Positions 27,674 through 39,683 of a DNA stretch of 64,000 bases are shown here, piece by piece. A program made the position numbers and the translations under genes. The DNA lies in contig NZ_JAKJIC010000004.1 in assembly GCF_021864535.1 (NCBI RefSeq), positions 124,001 to 188,000 of the forward strand, written 5' to 3'. Position 1 is the first letter of the stretch. Each line of letters begins with the position of its first letter. This DNA is from Oryzibacter oryziterrae. Lineage in GTDB: Bacteria > Pseudomonadota > Alphaproteobacteria > Rhizobiales > Pleomorphomonadaceae. The notes under the pieces are model-generated. The model saw only the letters and a program-made list of their open reading frames with translations, ran no database searches and was not told where the DNA came from.

Positions 27674-28723
27674 ATGAAGACCAACAGCGGCAACTTCTTC
27701 GAGGATTTCAAGGTCGGGCAGATCCTGCACCACGCAACGCCACGCACCGTGACGGATGGCGACGTTGCGCTCTACCAGGCGCTCTACGGCAGCCGGTTTG
27801 CTGTCCAGTCGTCGTCCGCCTTCGCGCGCGCCGTCGGCTATCGTCAGGCGCCGCTTGATGATTTGCTCACCTTCCATGTGGTCTTCGGCAAGACCGTTCC
27901 CGACATTTCCCTGAATGCCGTCGCCAATCTCGGTTATGCCGCCTGCCGCTTCCTGGCCCCGGTATTCCCCGGCGACACGCTCAACACCGTCTCCGAAGTG
28001 ATCGGCGTCAAGGAAAACTCCAACGGCAAGACCGGCGTTGTCTATGTCCGCTCCACCGGCTCCAAGGATGACGGAACCGAGGTGCTCGACTATGTGCGCT
28101 GGGTGATGGTGCGCAAGCGCGACGAAGCCAGTCCGGCGCCCATGCCCGTCGTTCCAGTTCTGCCGACGGCCCTTGGCCCCGAGGCGCTGTGCTCCGGCCT
28201 TCCGCCCATTCATCCGCGCGGCTGGGATGATCGTCTGGCCGGTTCGGTGCATCGCTGGGGCGATTATCAGGTGGGGGAACGGATCGATCATGTCGACGGC
28301 GTGACCATCGAGGAAGCCGAGCACATGCTGGCGACCCGCCTGTACCAGAACACCGCCAAGGTGCATTTCAACCAGTTTGCCGAGGGTCAAGGGCGCTACG
28401 GTCGCCGCCTCGTCTACGGCGGCCATATCATTTCCATCGCGCGTGCCTTGAGTTTCAATGGCTTGGCAAGTGCCTTCCACGTGACCGCCATCAATGGCGG
28501 CCGCCACGTCAACCCCAGTTTTGCCGGCGACACCATCTTTGCCTGGTCAGAGATCCTCGACAAGGCGGATATCCCGGGGCGCGACGATGTCGGTGCCCTG
28601 CGGGTGCGCATGGTCGCCACCAAGGATCGGCCTTGTGCCGACTTCCCCGACAAGGACGAGGCCAGCAACTATCTCGACAAGGTCGTGCTCGACCTCGATC
28701 TCTGGCTGGCGCTCCCGCGCTGA
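27674..28723 (+). CDS. mch: Mesaconyl-CoA hydratase (MaoC family)
   Basis: Interconverts mesaconyl-C1-CoA and (2R,3S)-beta-methylmalyl-CoA in the ethylmalonyl-CoA pathway for acetate and C1 assimilation. The 349-residue protein consists of two hot-dog MaoC-like halves. The N-terminus NFFEDFKVGQILHHATPRTV and the segment VAVQ-like RFAVQSSSAFARAVGY match this family, as does the second half (YGGHIISIARALSFNGL). The start is the ATG at 27674 after GAGGGCC. No other ethylmalonyl-CoA genes are in the window, so the assignment rests on sequence alone. Confidence 0.85.
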   Translation: MKTNSGNFFEDFKVGQILHHATPRTVTDGDVALYQALYGSRFAVQSSSAFARAVGYRQAPLDDLLTFHVVFGKTVPDISLNAVANLGYAACRFLAPVFPGDTLNTVSEVIGVKENSNGKTGVVYVRSTGSKDDGTEVLDYVRWVMVRKRDEASPAPMPVVPVLPTALGPEALCSGLPPIHPRGWDDRLAGSVHRWGDYQVGERIDHVDGVTIEEAEHMLATRLYQNTAKVHFNQFAEGQGRYGRRLVYGGHIISIARALSFNGLASAFHVTAINGGRHVNPSFAGDTIFAWSEILDKADIPGRDDVGALRVRMVATKDRPCADFPDKDEASNYLDKVVLDLDLWLALPR

Positions 28724-28781
28724 TCGCGCGGCGCCAGACGGGTCTTCGGCGGACCGGAGTCCGCCGGAGCCCTCAGGTTCA

Positions 28782-30767
28782 TCAAGCTGCGGTCAGCGTG
28801 GCGAGGAAATTGTCCACCTCTCGGGAAAGGTCCTTGGAGTTGCCGAGAAGCGCCGACGACGCGTTCCGCACCTGCAGGGCCACGTGGCTGGATTGTTCGG
28901 CAGCCACCGACACGCCGCCGATGTTGGACGCGACGGCCGACGCACCTTGCGAGGCCATCTGAATGCTGCGGGAAATCTCCTGTGTCGCTGATGCCTGCTG
29001 CTCCACGCCCGTGGCAATGGCACGCGCGATTTCACTCAGCTCGTCGATGATGCCGGAAATCGAGCCGATGGCGGTCGCGCTGTCGGATGTGGCCGATTGG
29101 ATCCCGGCAATCTGCTGGCCGATCTCACTGGTGGCCTTCGCCGTCTGCGATGCGAGCCCCTTCACTTCGGCGGCAACGACCGCGAAGCCCTTGCCGGCTT
29201 CCCCGGCCCGCGCCGCTTCGATGGTCGCATTGAGTGCCAGCAGGTTGGTCTGCTCTGCAATCTCCTGAATCAGGCCGACGATGGCACCGATCTTCTGCGA
29301 GGCTTCGGACAGAGAGCGAACCTTGGCAACTGTCTCCGTGGCGGCTACCACCGCCGCTGCTGCGCGGGCCGACGACAGATCGACCTGGCTGGATATTTCC
29401 TGCACGGAGTAGCTGAGCTCCTCCGTCGCCGACGCGACGGCCTGAATGGACGAGGATGCCTCTTCCGATGCCGATGATACCGATGTCGCCTGGATCGATG
29501 TTTCCTCGGCCGAGCCGGCCATGACATTGGCGGCTTGCTCAAGTTCATTGGCGTTCAGCGAGACATTCTCCACGATGCCGCCGACCGCAGTGCGGAAATG
29601 CGCTGCGATGGATTGCAGGGACGCGCGCTTTTCGACGAGCGCGCGAGCCTCCTGCTCCTGCTGCTCGTCCTCAAGGCGCAGCTTGGCGATGGCATTGTCC
29701 TTGAACACCGTCAGCGCCCGAGCAATCGCGCCCAGTTCGTCCTTGCGGTTCAGACCAATGATCTGAACATCGAGATTGCCATCCGCCAGCGCCAGCATCT
29801 CGCCAACCGACCGGCTGAGGCCGCGTGAAATGCTGAAGCCGATGTAAACGGAAAGAAGAACGGCTGCGAGGGCGATCAAGCCCGCAAATCCTGCCAATTC
29901 CCACAATCTGGTGGTCAGCGCCGAAATGCGCGCATCGAGGATGACCACCAACTGCTTGTTGGTTGTATGCCAGAGCTTGTCCGAGGCCTGGATGAGCGCG
30001 CGGCGCGACTCGCCAAGCGGCGCGATCAGCGATGCGACGTCTGTGGGAGAGGCGGAAAAGGCGGACTGCATCTTCTCTATCTTGTTCAGATAGTCGGTCG
30101 CAGCCGACCGGAAGGCCTCGAGATCGGGCGTGATGGCGGCGCGCTGATCGTGGCCGCTGTCATAGGAGAACACCGAATCCATCGAGGCATAGGTCCCCTC
30201 GACAGCCGCAGTGAGCTGTCCGGCGTGGATGGCTATGGCCTGCTTGGTCTCGTCGGAGGCCGAAGCTCCGATCTCATTGGTATGATCAAAGAGTTCCGAG
30301 GACTGGTTCACCACCATGGGCAGCTTTATGACAACGATGTCCATGGCATAGAAGCTGTCGAGATCCGGATCGAGGATGAGGTTCGATTCGTTGCCGACCG
30401 TTGTGATCAGATCAGACAGCGAAGAAAAGGCAGCCTCGGCGGGCGGCGTGATGCTTTTGACATCTGACGGCACCTGAGCCAGGGCATCAAGCACGGCCTT
30501 GGACTGGGCTTCTGCGCGAAGGTCCGCAGCCAGTTCCTTGCTGCTGTCCGCAAAGGCGGCGGTCGGCATGTCGCTTCCCGTGCCGCTGACCCGTTCGGCA
30601 AGGGACGGCAGCAGCGGCCAGACGGTGGCGAGGTAACGGGTCCCCAGTCGCTCCTTCTCAGCAAAGGCAATGTCCTTGTTGCTCTGCATCACGAAGACGT
30701 AGGCGAGGACAATGATCGGTATAATCAGCAGTCCAACGATCAGCCCAATCTTGCTGGAAACCTTCAT
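28782..30767 (-). CDS. Methyl-accepting chemotaxis protein
   Basis: A chemoreceptor of about 661 residues. Membrane helix one is [20 protein letters not shown] near the start; a periplasmic helical sensor domain runs to about residue 300; a second helix ([18 protein letters not shown]) leads to a HAMP domain and a signalling hairpin with [21 protein letters not shown]. There is no CheR-tethering pentapeptide at the end (FLATLTAA). The ATG at 30767 is preferred because the hydrophobic helix then follows the usual short basic N-terminus. It stands alone, with plsC and mesaconyl-CoA hydratase as neighbours. Confidence 0.92.
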   Translation of the reverse strand: MKVSSKIGLIVGLLIIPIIVLAYVFVMQSNKDIAFAEKERLGTRYLATVWPLLPSLAERVSGTGSDMPTAAFADSSKELAADLRAEAQSKAVLDALAQVPSDVKSITPPAEAAFSSLSDLITTVGNESNLILDPDLDSFYAMDIVVIKLPMVVNQSSELFDHTNEIGASASDETKQAIAIHAGQLTAAVEGTYASMDSVFSYDSGHDQRAAITPDLEAFRSAATDYLNKIEKMQSAFSASPTDVASLIAPLGESRRALIQASDKLWHTTNKQLVVILDARISALTTRLWELAGFAGLIALAAVLLSVYIGFSISRGLSRSVGEMLALADGNLDVQIIGLNRKDELGAIARALTVFKDNAIAKLRLEDEQQEQEARALVEKRASLQSIAAHFRTAVGGIVENVSLNANELEQAANVMAGSAEETSIQATSVSSASEEASSSIQAVASATEELSYSVQEISSQVDLSSARAAAAVVAATETVAKVRSLSEASQKIGAIVGLIQEIAEQTNLLALNATIEAARAGEAGKGFAVVAAEVKGLASQTAKATSEIGQQIAGIQSATSDSATAIGSISGIIDELSEIARAIATGVEQQASATQEISRSIQMASQGASAVASNIGGVSVAAEQSSHVALQVRNASSALLGNSKDLSREVDNFLATLTAA

Positions 30768-30840
30768 TTGGCACCCCATCCGGCAGTGGATCGATTGCGA
30801 TAGCGCACATCGATTGCTTCCAATGTTAACGAAGATAGCC

Positions 30841-30862
30841 ATGCTTCTGTAAACATAAGCAT
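30841..30862. promoter_or_regulatory. Inverted repeat upstream of receptor gene
   Basis: ATGCTT and AAGCAT are separated by 10 nt in an AT-rich stretch about 75 nt before the receptor ATG. The position suits an operator or a promoter-proximal element. No binding protein is suggested by the sequence. Confidence 0.3.
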
Positions 30863-31017
30863 AAAGGTCAATGGCGTTTTGTGGTATTCTGTTATGTTTT
30901 TTGACGATGGTGCCCGATGAGTTGACTTTGAATGGAAAAATCGGCGCGCGACGTTTTCGGTCAAGCTGTGGCGTGAGGGGGGAGCCCGAGCGAGGTGCCC
31001 TTCGGTCCGGACCGATA

Positions 31018-31809
31018 TCAGCGCTGTGTCAGCTCTTGGCAGAGCATGTGCCGGACGGCGTCTTCCGCTGCCTGCGCCACGCGCTTGCGGTCCCCGCCAC
31101 GCTCGAAGATGATCGGCTCGCCGAAGCGTACGGTCATGTCGAAGGCGGCCTCGGACAGGATGGTGCCCATGTGCGGCATCAAGTCCTCGCCGCCGATCCA
31201 GGCCAGAAGCGGCCGCCAGATCCGCCCAAGCGGCATTCCGTGCAGATGGGTATAGGCGATGGCAACCGGCTGCACGGTCACCCGTTCATGCGACGTGCCT
31301 TCAAGCGCGGCCCGCGCCGCACCGAACAGCGCTGACCGAAACGGTAGGACGCAGTTGCCGTCCGACGTCGTTCCCTCGGCGAACAGCACCAGCACTTCGC
31401 CGCCCAGCAGACGGTCGGCAATGGCCGCCGCCTGTTCGCCGGTCTTGCCGCGCCGGTCGCGCTCGACGAAGACCGAGCGCTGCAGCCGGGCAAGCCAGCC
31501 GAAGATCGGCCAGCCGGCCACGTCGCTCTTGGCGATGAAGGCCAGTGGCATCAGGGAGCTCAAGGCGAGAATGTCCACCCAGGAGCCGTGATTGGAGGCC
31601 AGCAGCAGCGGCCTGTCGGCAGCCACGGTGCCCTTCATGTGCACCCGGATGCCGAGGCAGGCCAGCAGCCCCTTGTGGAAAAGAGTCTGGACGCGACCGG
31701 CCAGCGACCAGCCGAAATGCCGGGCGGGCAGATAGATCGCAATCATGCAAAGCGCAGGCAGAGCGAAGCCGCTGAAAAGCACCACGGCCCGCAAACGCGC
31801 AAAGCTCAC
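31018..31809 (-). CDS. plsC: 1-acyl-sn-glycerol-3-phosphate acyltransferase
   Basis: Makes phosphatidic acid from lysophosphatidic acid in the inner membrane. The 263-residue protein has a membrane helix near the N-terminus, the acyltransferase motif NHGSWVD, and the second block [10 protein letters not shown]. It starts with GTG overlapping the stop of the fur-like gene (GTGA). In rhizobial genomes this gene is usually followed by miaB; here the following gene is about 25 kb away. Confidence 0.92.
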   Translation of the reverse strand: MSFARLRAVVLFSGFALPALCMIAIYLPARHFGWSLAGRVQTLFHKGLLACLGIRVHMKGTVAADRPLLLASNHGSWVDILALSSLMPLAFIAKSDVAGWPIFGWLARLQRSVFVERDRRGKTGEQAAAIADRLLGGEVLVLFAEGTTSDGNCVLPFRSALFGAARAALEGTSHERVTVQPVAIAYTHLHGMPLGRIWRPLLAWIGGEDLMPHMGTILSEAAFDMTVRFGEPIIFERGGDRKRVAQAAEDAVRHMLCQELTQR

Positions 31810-32255
31810 TGTCCGGGCTCCTCGCCCTTCGCGGTCTTCAGGGGGATGCCATAGAGTTCCAGGCGATGATCGACCAGCTTGTAGCCGAGCCGCCGCGCGA
31901 TCTCTTCCTGCAACGCCTCGATTTCCGGGCTATGGAACTCCACCACTTCACCTGTCCTGAGATTGATCAGATGATCGTGGTGCTCTTCCGGCTGCAACTC
32001 GTAGCGCGACCGGCCGTCACGGAAGTCGTGGCGGGTGATGATGCCGGCGTCCTCGAACAGCTTCACGGTCCGGTAGACGGTGGAGATCGAAATGTTGCTG
32101 TCGATGGCCGAGGCCCGGCGGTAGACTTCCTCGACATCGGGATGGTCGTCGGCCCGTTCCAGCACCCGTGCGATGATCCGACGCTGCTCGGTCATGCGCA
32201 TGCCGTGGGAGACGCAAGCCTCCTCAAGCGTTTCCTGCTTTGCCTCCTCGGCCAT
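31806..32255 (-). CDS. fur: Fur-family metal-responsive regulator (Fur/Mur)
   Basis: A 149-residue winged-helix regulator. Features are RMTEQRRIIARVL in the DNA-binding domain, STVYRTVKLFEDAGI in the recognition helix and the metal-binding EEHHDHLINLRTGEVVEF. It lacks the C-terminal CxxC pairs of enteric Fur. In rhizobia this gene at this locus is the Mn-responsive Mur, and this protein may likewise sense manganese. The ATG at 32255 follows GGGAG; upstream extensions are not conserved. It is coupled to plsC. Confidence 0.9.
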   Translation of the reverse strand: MAEEAKQETLEEACVSHGMRMTEQRRIIARVLERADDHPDVEEVYRRASAIDSNISISTVYRTVKLFEDAGIITRHDFRDGRSRYELQPEEHHDHLINLRTGEVVEFHSPEIEALQEEIARRLGYKLVDHRLELYGIPLKTAKGEEPGQ

Positions 32256-32384
32256 GGGACGGTCTCCCGATCGCGTCATCACTCTTGCAGATATTTCCAG
32301 TCCTCCGGCCAAACACCGGGAGAAGCTGGAAGCCTCGGAGCCCATCACCCGTCCAGGTTGGCTCCGCTGCCTTTCCCCTATGGG

Positions 32385-32870
32385 TTATGTGAGATCGGCG
32401 CGCATGACAAGAGCGTTGGAAGTGGTTCCGACGCCGGTGGCATAATAGTTCTTGCGCCGGCCAACCTCCTGGAACCCCAGGCGACGATAGAGGGCCAGCG
32501 CCGGCACATTGCCCTCGTCCACTTCCAGGAACACGGCGCCGATGCGATCGAAATAGAGCCGCCGCATGGCGTCTTCCATCAGCTTGCGCCCGAGGCCCTT
32601 GCCGCGCTGGCGCGGGTGGACGGCGATGGTCAGCACTTCCGCTTCGTCGCCAGCGGCCCGGATCAGGGCAAAGCCCACCGGGCGGCGGCTGCCGAACGGC
32701 GACCCGCGCTTGGCAACCACGGCGCGGACGCGACTGTCGGAGAGCAGCGATTCGATCTCCGCCGCTGCCCACCCCTTGTGGAAGGACGAGGCGTGGATCT
32801 CCGCGAGATCATCGGCGTCCGCCATCTTGGCGGCTTCGAGAACGGGAGGATAGGGATCGAACCAGATCAT
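32385..32870 (-). CDS. rimI: Ribosomal protein alanine N-acetyltransferase RimI
   Basis: GNAT acetyltransferase of 161 residues. The acetyl-CoA motif is VHPRQRGKGLGRKLMEDAMR, followed by FLEVDEGNVPALALYRRLGF, the typical beta4-alpha4 region of RimI. Its ATG overlaps the stop of tsaB (ATGA). The tsaB-rimI pair is widespread in bacteria. Acetylation of ribosomal protein S18 is known for the E. coli enzyme. Confidence 0.92.
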   Translation of the reverse strand: MIWFDPYPPVLEAAKMADADDLAEIHASSFHKGWAAAEIESLLSDSRVRAVVAKRGSPFGSRRPVGFALIRAAGDEAEVLTIAVHPRQRGKGLGRKLMEDAMRRLYFDRIGAVFLEVDEGNVPALALYRRLGFQEVGRRKNYYATGVGTTSNALVMRADLT

Positions 32871-33538
32871 TGCAGCAGTCCCACCATGGGCAATTGGGGT
32901 TTGGCGTCGGGTGGACGGATGTAGAAGGGCTTGGGCGGGCTGGACTCCGGCTCAGCTGCGGCGGCAAGTCGCGCAAGCATCAGCGGGTCGAGCCCGTCGG
33001 CCGGGTCGGTCGGTGGCACGCGTCGTCCTGAGATCGCCGCCTGATGGGCGAGGATCGGCGCGCCGGAGCCGACCATCACGGCGACTGCGTCGCCGACCGT
33101 CGCCCAGACGGTTTCGGCATCTGCGGCAAAGGGGGCCATGAGCACGGCGCCCTTGCGGTCATGGAGTGCGGCGTAGAGTTCGCCCCGCCGCGCGTCGAGG
33201 GCAGCCAGGATGTGTCCCTCCGCCGGTTCGGTCAGCGACCGGGCCAGAATGGCAAGGCTGTCGACCCCGACCACGGGGATGCCGAGGGCCAGACCCAGCC
33301 CACGCGCCGCGGCGACCGCGATGCGGATACCCGTGAAACTGCCCGGTCCGACATTGACGCCGATGCGATCGAGCGCGCTGAGCGGAAGACCCGCCTCGGC
33401 CAGCGCGCGTTCCACCATCGGCATCAATCGCTCGGCGTGACCACGCTCCATGCGCTCGACGATCACATGCTCCACGCCGTTGCCGGAGAGGGCAACCGCG
33501 GTGCGATCGAGAGCAGTGTCGAGGGCGAGGGTCAGCAT
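32867..33538 (-). CDS. tsaB: tRNA threonylcarbamoyladenosine biosynthesis protein TsaB
   Basis: A 223-residue ASKHA-fold protein that supports TsaD in forming t6A37 in tRNAs reading ANN codons. The start LTLALDTALDRTAVAL and VNVGPGSFTGIRIAVAAARGLGLAL are family signatures. It is the first gene of tsaB-rimI-fur-plsC and has about 200 nt of upstream DNA shared with hrcA on the other strand. Confidence 0.94.
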   Translation of the reverse strand: MLTLALDTALDRTAVALSGNGVEHVIVERMERGHAERLMPMVERALAEAGLPLSALDRIGVNVGPGSFTGIRIAVAAARGLGLALGIPVVGVDSLAILARSLTEPAEGHILAALDARRGELYAALHDRKGAVLMAPFAADAETVWATVGDAVAVMVGSGAPILAHQAAISGRRVPPTDPADGLDPLMLARLAAAAEPESSPPKPFYIRPPDAKPQLPMVGLLQ

Positions 33539-33703
33539 CAGCTTGCTTTAGTGGTTCGTCGGTTCACTGTCGAGGCGACATTTCGCCGGCTGGATTGATG
33601 AGCCGCATGGGTGAATTTGCCAAGAAATTATGAAGAACTAAGGACAACAACTGGTTAATGAATGGGCGGTCGCACGTCCGTTCCGGCGAAGATGAGGATT
33701 GAA

Positions 33704-33723
33704 TGCCGCGCCCAGTCGCGGCA
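33704..33723. promoter_or_regulatory. Hairpin upstream of hrcA
   Basis: TGCCGCG and CGCGGCA form a 7-bp stem around CCCAGT, about 35 nt before the hrcA start. It is followed by only four A residues, so it is not a good terminator for the plus strand. No CIRCE element (TTAGCACTC-N9-GAGTGCTAA) was found here. Confidence 0.35.
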
Positions 33724-33758
33724 AAATCCGGGGCGCGTAAGCAAGAGTGAGGTTTGTC

Positions 33759-34829
33759 GTGTCGTTTGATCCGTGGTCAGGCAGTCTCAAGGATCTCGAC
33801 CAGAGGTCGCGGGATATCTTCCGCCGTGTCGTCGACAGCTATCTCGAAACCGGCGAGCCGGTGGGCAGCCGCAATATCTCGCGCCTCCTTTCGGCACCGC
33901 TGTCGCCAGCGTCGGTGCGCAACGTGCTGTCCGACCTCGAGCGGGCTGGCCTGATCTATGCGCCGCACACCTCCGCCGGTCGCATGCCGACCGACCAGGG
34001 CCTGCGCTTCTTCGTCGACGCCTTGCTCGAGATCGGCGACGTCACGTCGCAGGACCGGGTCGAGATCGAAGCGCGCCTGCGGTCCACCGGCAACTCTGCC
34101 TCCATGGAGAACGTCCTCACCGAGGCGAGCCAGATGCTCTCGGGCCTGACGCGGGGCGCCGGCGTTGTGATGACGCCCAAGAGCGACATGCGGCTCAAGC
34201 ACGTGGAATTCGTCCGGATCGAACCCACGCGCGGCATTGTCGTGTTGGTGGGGGAGAACGGCGTTGTCGAGAACCGCCTGATCGATCTGCCGCCGGGGCT
34301 TCCGGTCTCGGCGCTTGTGGAGGCGACCAACTTCCTCAATGCCCGTATCCGCAGCCAGACCCTTGCCGAAACGCGTGCCGATGTGGAAGCGCGGCTGGCC
34401 GCCCAGAAGGACGAACTTGACGAGCTCACCGCCCGCGTCGTCGACGCCGGCCTCGCCACCTGGTCCGCGCTGGAAGACAATCGCCCGCAGACCCTGATCG
34501 TACGCGGCCGCGCCAATCTGCTCGACGACGTCCGTGCCGCCGAGGATATCGAACGCATCCGCTCGCTGTTCGAAGAACTTGAGACATCGCAGGATCTTAT
34601 CCATCTGCTCGGCCTCGCCGATGCCGGAGAGGGCGTGCGCATTTTCATCGGTTCGGAGAACAAGCTGTTCGGCCTGTCCGGCTCGTCCCTCGTGGTTTCC
34701 CCCTATCGGGACTCCGAGGCGCGGGTGATCGGCGTGGTCGGCGTCATCGGTCCGACACGGCTCAACTATGCGCGCGTCGTGCCCATGGTCGACTATACCG
34801 CCAGGATCGTGAGCCGAATGCTGGGCTGA
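33759..34829 (+). CDS. hrcA: Heat-inducible transcription repressor HrcA
   Basis: Represses groESL-type heat-shock operons through CIRCE. The 357-residue protein has an N-terminal winged helix ([38 protein letters not shown]) and the HrcA domain ([18 protein letters not shown]; a long C-terminal ligand-like half). It begins with a GTG at 33759; another GTG at 33747 is possible. It is followed by grpE, the usual partner. No CIRCE is visible upstream, so autoregulation by CIRCE is not supported. Confidence 0.95.
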   Translation: MSFDPWSGSLKDLDQRSRDIFRRVVDSYLETGEPVGSRNISRLLSAPLSPASVRNVLSDLERAGLIYAPHTSAGRMPTDQGLRFFVDALLEIGDVTSQDRVEIEARLRSTGNSASMENVLTEASQMLSGLTRGAGVVMTPKSDMRLKHVEFVRIEPTRGIVVLVGENGVVENRLIDLPPGLPVSALVEATNFLNARIRSQTLAETRADVEARLAAQKDELDELTARVVDAGLATWSALEDNRPQTLIVRGRANLLDDVRAAEDIERIRSLFEELETSQDLIHLLGLADAGEGVRIFIGSENKLFGLSGSSLVVSPYRDSEARVIGVVGVIGPTRLNYARVVPMVDYTARIVSRMLG

Positions 34830-34938
34830 CAAGCGCGATTTGCGCGATCAAGGCTTGATTTTCTGCGCCCGAACCCTCAAATCCCGGTCACGTTTGCAAG
34901 CGGGCCCGCGTGGCCCGCGGAAGACCCATGAGGAAGTG

Positions 34939-35544
34939 ATGTCTGACGAAGTGACGAGCGAAACTGCCGGACCCGCCCAGCCGGAACTCGATCCGGTGGT
35001 CGACCAGGGGCTCCAGCGCATCGCCGCCCTGGAAAAGGAAACGGCCGATCTCAAGGACCAACTGCTCAGGACGTTGGCCGAGATGGAAAATCTGCGCCGC
35101 CGCACCGAGCGCGAGATCGCCGATGCGCGCGTCTATGCGGTCACCAACTTTGCCAAGGATATTGTCAATGTCGGCGACAATCTCGCCCGTGCCGTTGGTG
35201 CGGTCGATGCGGACGCCCGCGCCGGTGCCGGCGAATCACTGACGGCGCTGCTCGATGGCGTCGAGATGACCGAGCGCGAGCTGGTCAAGACGCTGGAAAA
35301 GCATGGCGTCCGCAAGCTCGACCCCAAGGGCGAGAAGTTCGACCCCAACTTCCATCAGGCCATGTTCGAAGTGCCCGACACCACGGTGCCGAGCGGTACC
35401 GTCGTGCAGGTGGTGCAGGCCGGCTTCAAGATCGGTGATCGCGTGCTGCGTCCGGCGCTGGTCGGTGTCGGTCGCGGCGGTCCGAAGCCGGGCGCTGCGG
35501 ACGTGCCGCCGCAGGATGGCCAGCGCCTCGACAAGACCGTTTGA
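34939..35544 (+). CDS. grpE: Nucleotide exchange factor GrpE
   Basis: ADP release factor for DnaK. The 201-residue protein has a long N-terminal coiled coil ([20 protein letters not shown], then [24 protein letters not shown]) and the C-terminal beta-wing ([15 protein letters not shown]). The ATG at 34939 follows AGGAAGTG. A GC-rich stem (34900-34918) lies just upstream of the ribosome site. It is likely cotranscribed with hrcA and ends at a terminator. Confidence 0.96.
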   Translation: MSDEVTSETAGPAQPELDPVVDQGLQRIAALEKETADLKDQLLRTLAEMENLRRRTEREIADARVYAVTNFAKDIVNVGDNLARAVGAVDADARAGAGESLTALLDGVEMTERELVKTLEKHGVRKLDPKGEKFDPNFHQAMFEVPDTTVPSGTVVQVVQAGFKIGDRVLRPALVGVGRGGPKPGAADVPPQDGQRLDKTV

Positions 35545-35551
35545 CGCTGGT

Positions 35552-35583
35552 GCCGGCCGCCATGGGAAACGGCGGTCGGCTTT
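35552..35583 (+). terminator. Intrinsic terminator after grpE
   Basis: GCCGGCCGCC pairs with GGCGGTCGGC (one G-T wobble) around a 9-nt loop, followed by TTT. It begins 8 nt after the grpE stop codon. Confidence 0.75.
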
Positions 35584-35623
35584 CAGCTCTCAGATGCCTT
35601 ACGCCCTTGACGCAGCAGGGAAA

Positions 35624-35645
35624 TGTACAATGTGTACAATTGACT
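35624..35645. promoter_or_regulatory. Operator-like motif, copy 1
   Basis: GTACAA-TG-TGTACAA-T-TGACT, which contains the symmetric TGTACA-ATG-TGTACA. It is related to the copy at 35983, about 360 bp downstream. The symmetry suits a dimeric regulator. Confidence 0.45.
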
Positions 35646-35982
35646 GCCGTCTCGGGTAGAGGTGTCATCCTGAAGGGCTCGGGGCGGTGGCCCCTGGCCA
35701 AGTGATTATTCAAATAAGCGTTTTCACGTAATTTTCCTTGCACACTCCCGCGGAACCATCCTATTGTCCGAACGTCCGGGGAGGGGTTGCCACCCGTGTC
35801 GAATGAGCCGGAACGGACTACTGTGCTGCCTGTGCCGGTAGTGGCTCATGTCGATGCCGAGGTGTTGCGAGCGCGCTGGAATAGCCCTCGCTCCAAGTCG
35901 TGGCCCCGATGGGCCATATCGCAACGCCTGACGCATCTTCCGGTAATTCTCTTGAGTTTCAGCGGATTAAGACTCCGTTATC

Positions 35983-36005
35983 GTACAAACTGTATACAAG
36001 TGACT
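35983..36005. promoter_or_regulatory. Operator-like motif, copy 2
   Basis: GTACAA-AC-TGTATACAA-G-TGACT, similar to the copy at 35624 with a two-base insertion. It lies about 130 nt before the receptor start codon. Confidence 0.45.
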
Positions 36006-36136
36006 ATGCTTGGCTTTGGGCACGCCTCCATGTGGAGATACGAGGCTGTTCTTGGGAAAGCGCCGATAGTGTCTGTCGCTTGGAGGGGGCTGGTCGTGGC
36101 TTTGGGCTGCGGTCGGTTATGGCAGGGTGACGCGGG

Positions 36137-37792
36137 ATGGTCGTACGTTCGTCGAGTTTGCAGCATGAAGTGTCTGGCAGGGAGACGCCCTTTGCCAGCG
36201 GCATTGCCTTCAAGTTTCTCTCAGTGATCGGCCTTGCGGTGGCAGTGATGGGGCTTGGCACCATGATTGCCCTCTATCAGTTCCGCTCGAGCCTTCTGGA
36301 TGGCCAGGCCAGCGCCTTGCGCATGGAAGCGCGCGTTGTGGCCCAGATGGCGGCCCCGGCCATGGGGGGCGCATCGTCCACATCCCTGGCCGCGCCGGCA
36401 CCCAACTCCAACGCGTTGGTGATGCTGTTCGACGCGGCCGGCAAGCCCGTCGGAGCGAGCAGCAAGCTGCCCTCCAAAGACGTTGACGGCGCGGACCTTG
36501 GGTCCCAGCTCCTCTCCTCCGGTGCCAATGGACACGACCTTTTCTTCGAAATGCCGGATGCGCACGGTGGAACGGTGCTGATGGCGGGCCACGCCTTGGC
36601 GCTTGCCGGCGGTGCCGGCTTCGCACTGGTGGCCGAGCCCGCCAGCGGCGTCAACGCCACCGTCCTGCGCATCGCTGTCTTCCTGTCGCTGATCTGCGGA
36701 CCGCTGATGCTCGGCTTTGTCTACTACGCCTGGCATCTCGGCAACGGCGTCAGCCGCTCTCTGGGATCGCTGACCAAGGTTGTCGGCGAGCTTGCCGCCG
36801 GCAATGTGGACGTTGTGGTCAGTGGGCAGGAGCGGTCCGACGAAGTGGGGCTGATTGCCCGCTCCATCGGCGTGTTCCATCTTTCCATGGCCGAGAATGC
36901 CCGCCTGAAGGCGATCGAGGAAGAGCGCGCCGAACAGCAGCACGAGCGCGCTCTGCGCTTCGAGCGCACCGTGGCCTCCTTCCGCAAGGAAGTGGCCCAG
37001 GTCGTCGGCTTCGTGAAGTCCAGCGCTTCGGGTCTTACGGCCACGGCCGATGAGTTGTCCCGCACGTCCGAGGCCTCTCGCTCTTCGGCGCGTCAGGCGG
37101 AGGCCACCGCTGAGCGCGACAGCGAGCATGTGACCACGGTGGCCCACTCGACGCAGGAGCTCGATCACTCGGTCAACGAAGTCCGCGAGCAACTGGAAGC
37201 GGCAAGCCGACTGACCACCGACGGCGCCCGGCAAGGGCGGTCCGCCCGGCAGGGGGTCGAGAAGCTCGCCGGCAGTGCCGAACGCATCGGCAGCGCCATC
37301 GACCTCATTCGGGCCATCGCCAGCCAGACCAATCTTCTGGCGCTCAATGCCACCATCGAAGCGGCCCGCGCCGGCGAAATGGGCAAGGGCTTTGCCGTCG
37401 TGGCCAATGAGGTGAAGGCGCTTGCCGGCCAGACCGCCAAGGCCACCGACGAAATCGCCGCCTATGTCACGGAAATCCAGGGCGCCACGGCAAGCGTCGT
37501 GTCCGAGATCGGCGCCATCACAGGCACGCTCGATACCATCGAGAACTCCACCTCCTCCGTGACAAACGCCATGGAGCAGCAGTCGCAGACCACCGCCGAG
37601 ATTTCTCGTCGCGCCATTGCGGTCGCTTCGGGTGTCGAGGAGCTGCAGGACACCATCGCCGGCGTCGCCGGTGCGGCTGAGCAGACCGCCTCCGTGGCGT
37701 CCAGCGTCAACGAGATGGCCAAGGACCTCCTTGACGCCGCCTCGACGCTGGATGAATGCATCAGCGAGTTCGTGCGCGACGTCGCCGCCTGA
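36137..37792 (+). CDS. Methyl-accepting chemotaxis protein
   Basis: A 551-residue chemoreceptor with a membrane helix at about residues 27-49 ([20 protein letters not shown]), a short periplasmic domain (about 50-175), a second helix ([19 protein letters not shown]), HAMP and a signalling hairpin ([18 protein letters not shown]). The periplasmic part contains a Gly/Ser-rich and hydrophobic segment without a recognised sensor fold. No CheR-tether pentapeptide is present. It begins at an ATG after AGGGTGA, and its transcript probably ends at the terminator at 37816. Confidence 0.92.
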   Translation: MVVRSSSLQHEVSGRETPFASGIAFKFLSVIGLAVAVMGLGTMIALYQFRSSLLDGQASALRMEARVVAQMAAPAMGGASSTSLAAPAPNSNALVMLFDAAGKPVGASSKLPSKDVDGADLGSQLLSSGANGHDLFFEMPDAHGGTVLMAGHALALAGGAGFALVAEPASGVNATVLRIAVFLSLICGPLMLGFVYYAWHLGNGVSRSLGSLTKVVGELAAGNVDVVVSGQERSDEVGLIARSIGVFHLSMAENARLKAIEEERAEQQHERALRFERTVASFRKEVAQVVGFVKSSASGLTATADELSRTSEASRSSARQAEATAERDSEHVTTVAHSTQELDHSVNEVREQLEAASRLTTDGARQGRSARQGVEKLAGSAERIGSAIDLIRAIASQTNLLALNATIEAARAGEMGKGFAVVANEVKALAGQTAKATDEIAAYVTEIQGATASVVSEIGAITGTLDTIENSTSSVTNAMEQQSQTTAEISRRAIAVASGVEELQDTIAGVAGAAEQTASVASSVNEMAKDLLDAASTLDECISEFVRDVAA

Positions 37793-37815
37793 CCGACACC
37801 TTCATCCGCAAAGCA

Positions 37816-37850
37816 AAACGGCCAGATCCCGCCCTGGGATCTGGCCGTTT
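37816..37850. terminator. Bidirectional intrinsic terminator between receptor gene and lepA
   Basis: AAACGGCCAGATCCC (37816-37830) pairs perfectly with GGGATCTGGCCGTTT (37836-37850). T-rich sequence follows on both strands. The two genes converge here. Confidence 0.88.
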
Positions 37851-37877
37851 CTCATGTGGAACTATTGAAGCGCGACC

Positions 37878-39683
<1,806 letters not shown>

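Larger units (their letters stand above)
35545..36136. other. 592-nt intergenic region with a duplicated operator-like motif
   Basis: After the grpE terminator, this region holds two related motifs (35624-35645 and 35983-36005) and a possible promoter-like CTTGCA...CTATTG near 35737-35766. No frame looks like a real gene; the longest, which runs into the receptor start, shows no family features. The region should carry the promoter of the receptor gene at 36137. Confidence 0.5.

Noticed and set aside
33539-33758. CIRCE element before hrcA
   Set aside because: No TTAGCACTC-N9-GAGTGCTAA-like sequence is present; the visible hairpin is GC-rich and unrelated.
35787-36227. A 146-codon plus-strand frame before the receptor gene
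   Set aside because: No family features, unusual composition, and it overlaps the start of a well-supported receptor. The stretch is better explained as regulatory DNA.
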